Shown here piece after piece: positions 1 to 10,423 of a DNA stretch of 20,740 nucleotides. The stretch is from Ichthyophonus hoferi. Its lineage: Eukaryota > Opisthokonta > Ichthyosporea > Ichthyophonida > Ichthyophonidae. Both the position numbers and the translations under genes were made by a program. The notes under the pieces are model-generated. The model saw only the letters and a program-made list of their open reading frames with translations. It had not been told where the DNA came from and ran no database searches. Within the stretch, counting starts at the first letter, position 1. Each line of letters begins with the position of its first letter. The DNA lies in NCBI GenBank assembly GCA_002751075.1, contig NAOQ01000795.1, positions 7,909-28,648 of the forward strand. Reading direction: 5' to 3'.

Positions 1-33
1 ACATACATACATACATACATATATATACATACA

Positions 34-67
<34 letters not shown>

Positions 68-100
68 CATATATACATACATGCATACACACATTCGTAC
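1..100. repeat. (ACAT)n microsatellite at the window edge
   Basis: Tandem ACAT units run from the first base to about 86, broken by short TATATA stretches, and fade into imperfect units by about 100. The array probably continues to the left of the window. It is the reverse complement of the ATGT array at 524-556. Confidence 0.95.
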
Positions 101-3100
101 ATGCACCATTATATGCATACAACTACAAATATAACCCTACCTGTCAAAGTCTGAAAACATTTTAACTTAAATGTTTCTGTCTCTAACAACTCAATTCCCC
201 CTGACCTCTTAGTGGGGGCTACCTTGGATGTAATTTCAAATAACCTATATGTATGCGTGTGCATGTGAGTATGATAGTATGATAGTGTAATAGTATCTAT
301 GTATTTACATATGTATGATAGAATATGTGTAAGCATTTATGTATGTATTTATGCAAGTATATATATAAGTAGGTAGGCTTATATGTATGTATATGTATAT
401 GAAGAGGTATATGTATATAAGTAATACAGCACAGCCTATACACACACATTTTATTTTGCCTATATATATATACACCTAACAAAAGAGTCGAGAGAAATAA
501 TAGGAAAGGGAGATATCGAAATAATGTATGTATGTATGTATGTATGTATGTATGTAGATATAAGTGTATATACCTATACCTATACCTATCCAAAATATAA
601 GAACAAATATAGAAAACATCTGAGGAATCATAAATCACATCAACGGTTTTAAAAAAATATAATATGATTAAAACTTGTATATGTTGTATCTCTTTATTTA
701 TATTTCCATAAAGTTCCTACTGGGAATGCAGACAAGGACTATTCCATAAGGGGGAATGCATGCAGGCTTGTTTTTCGTATAGAATTGTAGTTTTCATTGT
801 AGATACAAGTCATATCACATCACGTAGATAACCTCCACACACCTACACCTACACCTATACTTACATATAGACATATAAAATGCCAGGTATACATGTAAGT
901 AAGCCCTACCCATGAAACATAGACGCCAGGAAAATGGTTTCATTAGTCGGAAGCTTAGGTGAATTTCCATAGGATTGATAATAAATGAGAGAACCTGCCT
1001 TATTAATAACATACACGCTATATATAGTCATTGTGTTGATATCTGTTATATAAGGACTGATAGATAATGGTGTATATATAATATAATAATTATGTTTACT
1101 AAGCTACTATATATATTTTATTTGACTATTTTTGTTAATATTATTGGTTTGTTTGTTACGATGATTCGATTGGAGTTATTTTTAAACTTTTAAAAATAAT
1201 ACATTTATGACCTTGGCATGATTTAGCTATTTAAATAATGATATTTCATTATTTAGTTGTTCAATATAATAATATAGTATGATTTAGCCATTAAATGGAA
1301 TGATACTGCTTGATTTAGTTGTTAGGTAGAACGATATAGTATGAATTAACTGTTAGGTGGTACCATACATGATTTAATTGTTAAGTAATATTAAAATTTG
1401 TAATTCTGCTGTTAGAATCATAAAATATACTGCGCTCAACATTTTTCTCTTTTTCTTGAAAACGACTTGCAAAGGTATGACATTAGCATAAAATGGGTAT
1501 TATGTTAAGGAAATATGTTATCTTTCAGTTACAATAGTTATAGTATAGCTAGCCGCTAATCAATAGCAGGATTACCCACCTTGTATTATTTAAAGGTTAT
1601 ATATTTATATTATTGGTACAACCCGAGTTAAACTAATTAAAATACGGAAAAAATAATACTTCAGTTTTAGCTGCTATTATTAGAGGTCGCATCGTAGTGG
1701 AATAAAAAGACAGTTAAAATGATTAAAATAAGTTAAGTATATTACTATTACGTCAATACTAAAAACTGGCATATCTGTATGAATTAATTTATTATAAGTA
1801 AATAAATCCATGCATAGATATATCAACTCATTCATACAATGTACAATAATGTCTTTCCTATTCTATTATATATATACCTCTAACAAATAACACTGTGTCA
1901 CCACTATTAACTATATTAACTACAAGTGTACATCAAATACCTCTATCTACTACTTATTATTAATTTTTTGTAGTCAATCAGACAGTAATCGCTACTTGCC
2001 CAATGGCGGATTTTCCATTATAAAACAAGATCACTGCAATTGCCAACGCTTCATGAGATAAGATATATTTAATTGCCTTTTCCCTTTAGAATCAAACCGG
2101 AATTCTATCTGTCAAATATAGCTATATAGCTTGTAATATACCATAACAATAACATACGCCGCAACCTACTAACAATCTAAACTGGCTAGTTACTTCATAC
2201 TAAGCCAAGAATAGCCAATTTTTAATTAATTAATAATCAGATTTTAAATAATCTACCTATGGTATAATATAGTTAGGAAGTGTAAAATAGCTTTATCTGT
2301 GATAAAGTCCTACTTTTGTTTTCAGCGGTCAGATTGAATAAAGTTCTTTTGCCTTCATTTAATTCTCTGCCTGTAATTGTGGCCGTCATCTATAATGGGA
2401 GTGATATTATAGCTACATTTACAGCTTAGACAAAGTGATAGTTATGTTTATCTGGTTAATCAAGGCTGGGTTCTGACGTATTCATTCATAAAATATTATA
2501 TTTGAAAAGTATAAAAAGGTCTTGAGACAAATTGGGAACGCTTGATTCGGCAGTGATACCGAATAAATCCCACGGTTTTTACCCTAAATTCCCTGCTTAT
2601 AATAGTCAGCTGCAACCTTAAACTTGGATTAGATACATGCCACATAGGCTGAAATCAACATTAACATTAATAACAATAATACATTTTCTGGTATAAAACC
2701 CAGAAAGTGTGGCTTTTCTTTACTTTTATAACTATCCCCATTCGTAAATTGTTTTAATCAGCCAATATTGCACCTTCAATAAAACGAGAATGCATGATTT
2801 TATTGGCTAATGAAATGGCAAATATACCTTTACATATATAGAATACATACTAAAAATATTGGATTTTCATTGATTCTCTTTATATCTTGCCCATTGGTTC
2901 AACAGGACTTGGAAATTCAAAAAGCGAAATTTCATGGGATATTCTGATTTTTTTCCGTTTTAATCAAACCATCACAATCTTGACAAAAAACCAGAAGCAT
3001 ATATATTTTTTAAATAAAACAGAGTTGTTTATTATTATTTTTAACATATTATCCCCGATCGCTCATTGGGGCTGATCCAGATCAAGCAAACAATCAGATC

Positions 3101-3331
3101 AAGCCATTAAAAAAAAAACGGGAATAAAAGGGGGAATTAATGAATAAATGAATATTTTCTATCATTTATACTTCAACATCTATCTGTCCAAGTTTATAGT
3201 TCACTATCACCCAGACCTGTTTTGTTTGTTATCCTAGTAGAAACCTAACAGCATAACCGAACAACTAACAACACAACAAATATCAGTCTGGCAGTATGAA
3301 TAGTCTCTGTTATTATTCTTATTCCTTTTGC
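101..3331. other. AT-rich intergenic DNA, no gene recognised
   Basis: Apart from short repeats (the ATGT array at 524-556, CCTATA-like units near 573-590, CACCTA-like units near 841-861), I find no exon with coding composition, no recognisable protein motif and no RNA gene. The longest open frames here are AT-rich, full of Tyr/Ile/His from the microsatellites, and resemble no family. The last few hundred bases before 3332 must contain the 3' UTR of the RNA-binding protein gene; an AATAAA on the minus strand lies near 3028-3033, but it is about 300 nt past the stop and may not be the one used. Confidence 0.6.
524..556. repeat. (ATGT)n microsatellite
   Basis: About eight near-perfect ATGT units. 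Together with the ACAT array at 1-86 it forms a long inverted pair separated by about 440 bp. Confidence 0.95.
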
Positions 3332-6300
3332 TTATTCCATGGCAGGTTCGGCGTTGCGATCAGGGTTGGGCCTGCGTCCACCTCTACCACGGCCTCTACC
3401 ACGGCCACCGGTATAGGGGACTCCAGCAAAGCGGTCCTGTCATTATAATTGGATAAAGATCAGTGGAATACATGATTTATCATAAGGGTTATATAACGTG
3501 TATAAGGATGGTGGGTATATGTATGTATATATAGGTATATCTATATCAGAGAATGAGTGTGTAGAGAAGAAATGATCGGTCTTTGTAGTATTAGGAGAAT
3601 TTTTATGTTATGTTGTGTTATGTATGTAGTGTGGTGAATTTAAAAATCAATATTATAATATTCTACCGTACAATCATATAATACAATCAAATACACCATG
3701 ATAGACCTTTCCTTAATATATTTGGTCAATAGTAAACACCAGATAATCAAAGTAAGAAAGAATGCCAATGACACAAGGTACAATTTTTTAGAAGATTAAC
3801 CCAACTACTGCAATCTCTACTATCCACGAATTACCCAATAACAATGACTTATATCCTGCATGTAGTCTTAGTATTATATTATCTAATGAAAGCGACTTAC
3901 AAGGTGAACATCCATTGGGCGACCACGGAACTCGGTGTTATGGAGTTTCTCTGAGAGGTAGACAGGGTCATATAAATATATATTATTACCATACATAGAT
4001 ATAGTAATACTATAGATATACCTTATATAATCTTATAAAAATTATTTATTAAATACAAAACCTGCCACGTCAACCTGTATACATATATACATATAACAGC
4101 CTCTTCTCACTGGGTTTATTTTTATAACCATAATAGAAAATAAATAAATAAAAATAAAACACAAGTATGATACAAATACAACTTCAAGTATATTACAAAG
4201 GCATAAAGGCAGAAGGAAAAAAAATGACCAACCAGGGGGGGGAGGGAGGGTAGGGCCTTTAAAATTTAAACAAGCAATCAAAGAGAAGATGATAAACCTA
4301 CCAATGGCAGCAACAGCTAACTCGGGGGAGGGAAGGAGAACGGTACCAGCTCCTCTAGAGTATCCTTCACTGTTACCAAGGATGTCCGTGCGTACTACTT
4401 CAAAGCCTGGAGGAGAGAGAGAAGGGGAGGGAGAGGGTGTATTGGAAAGGAACAGGGTTGGTGGTGGTGGTATTAGTGTGGGAAAGAGAAAGAGAAGGTA
4501 GAATAGTGAGAGAGAGAAAAAACCATAGTGATTATTAATACATATAAAGAAACATACCAGATTCACGGAAATGATCCTTGAGATCCTGCCATGACACCGT
4601 GTAGTTTAACTAGAGAGGAAGAGGAAGGGAAAGGTTAGGGTACTGCGGCATAGGTGTATGTATGATAGTATAATATAATATACATAGGAACCCACAATGA
4701 CATATGAGTGGCTTACAAAAAAAACTCAACTGGTAAATTATTGGTGGAGATTAACTGCATTAAAACTAGTTACCAATAAACTTATTTCCTATAACTAGTT
4801 AACAAACATGAAGTATACATAAATATATAATAATTATTGCCATATAAAGGTCAATAATAATACTGGGCCACTGCATTGGTGAGATACAAAACAAATCTAC
4901 ACACTATATACTATAATGCACATTATAAAACTATTTAAAATACTCAATGAAAAATTATTTATTGAACTGTCATATGCACATGTAAATTTATTCAAAGCCT
5001 CATTAAAGGTCTGTTAAACTATATATGCATTTATTTACCCAATAGGCAATCATATTAAACAATACAACCAATTATATACTAACAATAAAAACCATCACTA
5101 ACAAACATAAAATATACATAGCCAAAAGACAATCCTAATTTCTTTTAAAAAAATAAGCCAATAAAAACATGTCATCCTACCATAAGACACATACCTATAT
5201 ATATATATATAACATAATATAACAGAATATAATTCAACATAAACATACTACACACATATATATAATACAATATAACCGTAAATAATTCAACATAAACATA
5301 CACATGCATACATACATGATATAGTATACCAGAATACACCGCAACATAAGCACACAACATATATCCTTACGTTGCCCACATACAACAAAGCAGCAGGATT
5401 GTCGTTATGGGTACTCTCACTAGGCACATATGGTCTGGTGCTTCCCATTCCTCCTCTGCCTCTTCCTCTTCCACGAGAGGGTCCATTATGCGCCCTGGTG
5501 GCCTGGTAACTTCCCTTTTCGGCTTCACGGTCCTGTTGTTAGGATAGGGTGGTACAGGGTTTACGTTAGTAATGGTTGGTTAATGGTTGATAGGGTGGTG
5601 CTGTTTGCTTTATTACGTTACACCATACTGTTATATTATGATATGTTATAGTCTAGTCCAATAGTACATATCCCTATGTACACATATAGGTCTATATATA
5701 GTTACATAAAAATATAAGCTTAACCACAAAAATAAAACAATCCAATAACATAGCAGAGCAACGTCATAATTACCTCACGAAGGAAAATTTTACGCCCATT
5801 CAGCTCTTGATCCTGAAGGGTTTCCTTAGCAACGGCTGCCTCCTCTGGGGTCTCGAACTCGACAATTCTAAATAAAACCCCCCGATTAGTATGAAAATTT
5901 TAAAGTGCATCGGGAAATTTTATTTATTCATTAAGGTTATTTTCATCGAATTTTTAAATTATGTCTATGTTTAATTCGCTCCTTTTGGGAATATAAATAT
6001 ATGCATGATATGAGGGGGAAACAGTACACGATAACATAAATTCACCAATAGAAAGAAACGTATAAATTATAATGCGCCAATGAAAACAAAGAAATATAAA
6101 AATCAAAAAACTTACCCAGATCCCTTGGAGCGCCCACCACTATATTCAAACACCTCGCAAGATTTAACTTTGCCAGCTGAGTGGGGGAGAGATTTATTAA
6201 AAAAATAGTTATATAAAAAGTGCAGCATGTCATCAACCTCTCATTGGATTACAGGGAAAAAACGCGGGCAGTTTTTAGCGGATGTTGTAGACAAGGAAGT

Positions 6301-7741
6301 ATATAGTGAAACAATTGGTTGAACATAAAGAACTGTTTATATATAGACCAATGATGTGTGGCAAATCACTAACTAAACCCGAAGATATAAATTATAAATA
6401 TATAATTTAATATATATATGGATAGATAATTAAACAAACATTATAATTGGATAAGGTAGTGTAATACGATTGGGGGCTAGTTATAGGAAAACATAATTCA
6501 ATAGAGAAAGAAAATTAAAACCATGAAAATCGGGCATACCTTTGGACATGAATTCCTCCAGCTCCTAAAAAGGAAATAAGATAAGATGACAGATTAGTTA
6601 ATTGGCTAGATATGGTGTCATGATAGAATAGAGACCAGGATGTGTGTATGAATAATATGACACTTTAAAAATAAAATATAAAGCATGGTGGCTACTGGTT
6701 ATTAGTGTCTTAAAAGGTTTAGATATACCCAGATGATATATTTTATATAATATTACTTGGTAATAATCCTATACAAGACTAGATTCTAGTTAATATAATG
6801 GTCGATATGTTTTAACTAATGTTTAAAACATTATAAACAAGATATACATGCATAACATACGACAGATAAAAATTAAAATAATATATACAACACACCTATA
6901 GGCCAGTAAAGCAGGAAAATAGTATAAAGAGAGGATGCAAGAGATGGAGGAAGGGCATCAACCAGATATCACAGTGATGTGTCTAGCAACCACATACCGC
7001 AGTGTAGACGCTGTAAGCCAGGTTGCCTACGAAGACGCGGCAGGCAGGGTTGCGGGTTTGCACATCCTCTGTTACTACCTCCTCTACCTCTACAGCTAAG
7101 GGAGAGGGAGAGGGAGATGGAGTTATCAGTAGTGGTATAAACAGTACAAGATAAGACAAACAGGGATAGGGATAGGGAGAGAAATAAAGTAGATTACAGT
7201 TCGATAGGACAAAGTAGTGGTATTGTATTGCAATTTTATTATTTACAATGTTATATAATATAATGTATTGCATAATGTAGTGCATAGTGTAGTGTAGTAT
7301 AGAAAGGGAATGGTAAATAAAATAGGGGAATTGAATTAGTAGCCTTATTATAGCTATGGTAGGCTAGTTAATAATAATACTATTTATATAAAAATGTTCA
7401 AAGCAAAAAACAAAGCAATAACTAAAACTAATAGGATTATAAATAATACTAGAAAAATGTTCAAACAGAATATCTAAAGTGTAATATAACGGACTAATAA
7501 ATATTAAATAAAACAATAAATAAAATAACTGAAAACATATAAAACAAACCAAAACCAAAAGAAAAGAATACTAGAAAATCATTTAACAAAGAGAGAGTGA
7601 ATTTATCGATAGAACCATTACACACGTAGGTAGGAGAGGGATGAAAAGGAAAGGGCAGGAGATGGGTAACCTACGGGTGGTCTCCTCAGTAATCTCCACC
7701 TCCTGAAGCTTGTCAGCTAAAACCTCCGTCACATCCGCCAT
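3332..7741 (-). CDS. Two-RRM, RG-rich RNA-binding protein, Gbp2/Hrb1-like (10 exons, 272 aa)
   Basis: Exons, in order of transcription: 7675-7741, 6998-7095, 6540-6564, 6116-6176, 5774-5867, 5371-5532, 4558-4609, 4302-4406, 3901-3950, 3332-3436. They sum to 819 nt (272 codons plus TAA at 3332-3334), with GT..AG at every junction. The start ATG (7739-7741, MADVTEVL) has A at -3 and G at +4. Seen: an acidic N-terminus (about 1-36); RRM1 about 42-115 with RNP2 VFVGNL (43-48) and RNP1 KGSGIVEF (81-88); an RG run at 135-143; RRM2 about 164-240 with RNP2 LYVGNL (165-170) and RNP1 RGAGTVLL (204-211); a second RG run at 249-260. Family knowledge: fungal Gbp2/Hrb1-type proteins are nuclear, bind pre-mRNA and mRNA, and act in mRNA export and quality control. 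The yeast proteins are longer and have three RRMs; this one has two. RRM1 carries REDREAE after its last strand and RRM2 ends with DRFAG, as in fungal relatives. Introns are 151-761 nt. The exon 2 acceptor is ambiguous among three in-frame AGs. The exact orthologue is uncertain. Confidence 0.9.
4235..4255 (+). other. G-quadruplex-type motif inside an intron of the RNA-binding protein gene
   Basis: The plus strand has runs of 8, 3, 3 and 3 guanines separated by 1-2 bases, which satisfies the usual G3+N1-7 pattern. It lies in the 351-nt intron between exons 8 and 9, about 45 nt past the donor, and is on the template strand, so the RNA is C-rich. Folding itself is inference. Confidence 0.6.
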
Positions 7742-7757
7742 TTTTCCTCCTTTGTTC

Positions 7758-8060
7758 CTGAAAAAAAAAAAAAATTGTTAATGATTTAATAAAATTTTTT
7801 TACATTGTTTAGAATATTTTACAGTAACACTTAGTCTTGGTAAAAATAAATGAAGTGGTAATATTTACTATTTTTTTATTATTAAAATTGAGACAGGAAT
7901 ATTATATACTGATTTAAAACACAGTATGTTTGATTAGTATTAGAATATAAATACTCCAGATCATAGCAAAAAGAAAGGATTAAAACAAAGTCGAAACATT
8001 TGAAGAAAAAAAAAATCCAAGAAAAAAAAAAAAGAAAGCCATTTCTCGACTCTTTCTTAC
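7758..8060 (-). other. Possible 5' UTR intron of the RNA-binding protein gene
   Basis: Read on the minus strand, a donor GCA/GTAAGA at 8060 and an acceptor formed by a long T tract followed by CAG at 7760-7758 bound a 303-nt AT-rich segment. Splicing would leave a 16-nt leader before the ATG at 7741. The length and signals match the coding introns of the same gene. This is inference from the sites alone; the T tract could also be an ordinary promoter tract. Confidence 0.35.
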
Positions 8061-8128
8061 TGCTAGGATATAGTAACAATGATAATATACATCTATACAG
8101 TCCTTAGAAGGGTCTCGTATACTCAAGT

Positions 8129-8152
8129 AAATAATAATAATAATAATAATAA
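8129..8152. repeat. (AAT)n microsatellite
   Basis: About eight near-perfect AAT units, inside the candidate leader exon of the RNA-binding protein gene. Confidence 0.9.
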
Positions 8153-8279
8153 CAGCTAGAATCAATTTTATTTATGTCTTTTACCTAAAACCGAACAGTT
8201 AATCTGCACACTGAGGCAATTATGAGTGGCAACCCTATGTATATACGAGAACACATGTCAATTTTAATGGGGTGTGGGG

Positions 8280-8285
8280 TTTATA
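8280..8285 (-). promoter_or_regulatory. TATA-box candidate for the RNA-binding protein gene
   Basis: The minus strand reads CCTCTATAAACCCC here, a TATAAA flanked by GC-rich sequence, unusual in this AT-rich region. Initiation about 30 nt downstream (near 8250) would give a ~190-nt first leader exon ending at the 8060/8061 donor. No transcript evidence is available in the sequence. Confidence 0.3.
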
Positions 8286-8289
8286 GAGG

Positions 8290-8940
8290 GCTAGTCCGGC
8301 GGAAATGACCTTGAAAATTATTATAAAACCCCCACTGTGTGATTCTATTGAAAATTTCGCTACTCCTACCAATTATTGAGCACATGGGTATTTTGACTAA
8401 GACCGCTTGAGTGTTTTTTACCTAATTACATTTTATTTTTAATTTATACTGTGTGATAATTGGTTACAATAAAAATAACGTGCGCGGGCGACAGACTATT
8501 TACGCGTATATTGCAAAAAAAATATAACAATACCATCAAACAATTGTCAATAATATAAATAAATATACATATATATTTTATTAAAACTAAATTTTTTTAT
8601 GTGCTATGTATTTGAATCTGTATTTATCGGTTAGTATTTATATGCTAAGTTATGCGGCTTAAGGTTGAAATTTCCATATTAGGTGATATAAACCATAATG
8701 ATAATTAATTATGGACCATCCAATCATATCTCTGCTATATATTTAAGCTGAGAAGAGTATATTATGGATAGAATGTGTTACAAGACCGCTAACTCCGAAT
8801 GAATACATACATAGTTCGGCCAAAGTTCCGATAGCAAGCGGATCATGGAATTATTGATAAATATTAGTTGATTAAATAACGTTCTTAACCAGGTAAATTG
8901 ATTTGCCAATACATGGAATGTGAGCACCTCAATGAAAAAA
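8290..8940. other. Intergenic stretch, no gene recognised
   Basis: Mostly AT-rich. It includes a small CpG-containing patch (about 8478-8515, with GTGCGCGGGCG and ACGCGT) that stands out from its surroundings but shows no coding pattern. No exon or RNA gene seen. Confidence 0.55.
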
Positions 8941-9290
8941 TTGGCTGAAGAGTCATTCAAACAAGGACAATAGTATTAGATCACCGAGACAAGATCAGAT
9001 AATTCTAGTGGGTCTCAGTGGTCCACTGTGAATTGTATTAGTCAATAAGGATCTTTACAACCGGTGTTCTAATTAAGTATTACCAACCCCTAGCCACAAT
9101 ATAGTATTAGTGAAAACCCGCGTTAAAATAAAATTAAATGATTTATAGCCATAGCTTCTCCCTGCCATGCTGTAGTCTACAGTGTTTGTGTATCCATTTA
9201 GGAGATAATGCCCATACCTATATATATATCTCTCCATGTATAATTTGTAGCTGTTAGAGATATAGATACTATATTACCATTTTGTTATTA
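8941..9290 (+). repeat. Dispersed repeat, copy A
   Basis: The segment 8941-9070 (landmarks GTCATTCAAACAAG, CGAGACAAGATC, GTGGGTCTCAG, TTGTATTAGTCAATAAGG) aligns by eye with copies at 11749-11851 and 12411-12600. The tail from about 9073 (TAAGTATTACCAACCCC) to 9290 aligns with the tail copy just beyond the MITE at 9603-9835. Copies differ by many substitutions and small indels, so the family is old. I cannot assign it to a named class; no terminal repeat or coding part is visible. Confidence 0.65.
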
Positions 9291-9292
9291 TA

Positions 9293-9601
9293 GGGGTTTT
9301 CGATCAAAATGCCAATTTTTCCAATCGAAAGTAAAACTTTGCCGATCAAAAGTAGACTTTTCCCAATCAAAAGAAAAAAATATATATAAATTGAAAAAAC
9401 TTACGTCTTTTATTGTAGTGAAAAACTATTAGTTCAAAAAAATTCTTGTTATCTGTGATATGTAATACAGTTTTTGAGATATTATAATTTCTTTAAACTG
9501 AAAAGAATAAATCAAAACATACTTACATACATACATAATCACTCCATAATCGTTTTTCTCCTTTCCGATTTATATTTGCTTTCCTTTTGATTGAAAACCC
9601 T
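9293..9601. mobile_element. MITE, Tc1/mariner-like (309 bp, TA target duplication)
   Basis: The left end GGGGTTTTCGATCAAAA and the inverted right end AGGGTTTTCAATCAAAA match at 15 of 17 positions. Both ends abut TA (9291-9292 and 9602-9603), the target duplication typical of Tc1/mariner elements. The left end continues with about four degenerate ~21-bp repeats containing CRATCRAAA and TTYCC words (9301-9370), likely subterminal transposase-binding sites. It has no coding capacity. It sits exactly at the junction of two direct copies of a ~225-bp flanking sequence. Confidence 0.8.
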
Positions 9602-9602
9602 T

Positions 9603-9835
9603 ACATATTATGTAAGTATTACTAACCCCCAGGCACCACTTAACATTGGTGTTTTTTTTAAGAAAAATTGACTAAAGCGAAAGTTTATCTACAGCAAAAC
9701 TATATTCTACAACGCTTATTTATCCACTGAGATAATACCTTAATACTCATACATATACTTTGTAGTAAATAAGGATAAAGATAATGTCATAATATACTAT
9801 CGTCTTGTTATTATGTTATATGTTATAGATCAATT
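9603..9835 (+). repeat. Dispersed repeat tail, second copy (A')
   Basis: Aligns with 9073-9290: TAAGTATTACTAACCCC, then CTACA..TATCCA..AGATAAT.CC, then TTTGTAG, then TTGTTATTAT, in the same order and spacing. Omitting the MITE and one TA, the two copies are offset by about 225 bp, so this is a diverged tandem duplication. Confidence 0.65.
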
Positions 9836-10271
9836 ATTTCAGGTTGTAGGTAGTAGTGATGTAAGGCCTGGATCTACAACTACTGTTACATATACTTAGA
9901 ATTGCCATATATAACAATTATGGCCATATACGGTTAGTATTGATATATATAGTCACTGTTGCCATATATAACTAGTATAAATTGTTTATTTCTGCTCAAC
10001 CATTGACTAATCACTAATTAACAAATCCTAGATAGCGTCATTCTTGCTATATAATGAATTGCAGGATAGTAAACCTACTTAAACTGGAGTTCTTCAAAAT
10101 AGTTCGACAAATTCCTACATAAATGAAATGGACAAATCCCAAAAATAGCTGGGAAGGTTCCAAAAAATAAACGAAAAAGATCCCAAAATTAAATGGACAT
10201 CTTGAATATGAAAATAAGAATAAAAACTAAATGAAATAATAGATGAAATTAAAAACATTTACAATTTTGTA

Positions 10272-10311
10272 ATTTTACTGGAGGAACTGTATTTTTCACA
10301 TACATTTCTTT
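10272..10311 (+). repeat. Inverted repeat, left arm of the Tc1-like element
   Basis: ATTTTACTGGAGGAACTGTA and the following TTTTTCACATACATTTCTT pair with the reverse complement of 11584-11624, with about 30 of 40 positions identical by eye. Confidence 0.75.
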
Positions 10312-10423
10312 TAATTTTTTGAACAAAAACTTTATATTCAAGAAAAAAAAAGTTGAAAAATCCTTTATTCGTGTAATGATCCACGTAAACCTTTATTCAC
10401 CCCACCTTTCCCCTCATTCTATT

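Noticed and set aside
2887-3075. 62-codon plus-strand frame upstream of the RNA-binding protein 3' end
   Set aside because: AT-rich, no family resemblance, no splice-supported extension; expected by chance.
4289-4501. 70-codon plus-strand frame (GEREGEGEGV-like)
   Set aside because: Antisense to exon 8 and to the purine-rich complement of the acceptor tract.
4042-4566. 174-codon open frame on the minus strand
   Set aside because: Apart from exon 8 (4302-4406) it runs through introns, with Leu/Phe/Pro runs from pyrimidine tracts; GT and AG sites define the true exon.
8778-8960. 60-codon minus-strand frame near repeat copy A
   Set aside because: It runs into a dispersed repeat and shows no conserved motif; treated as chance.
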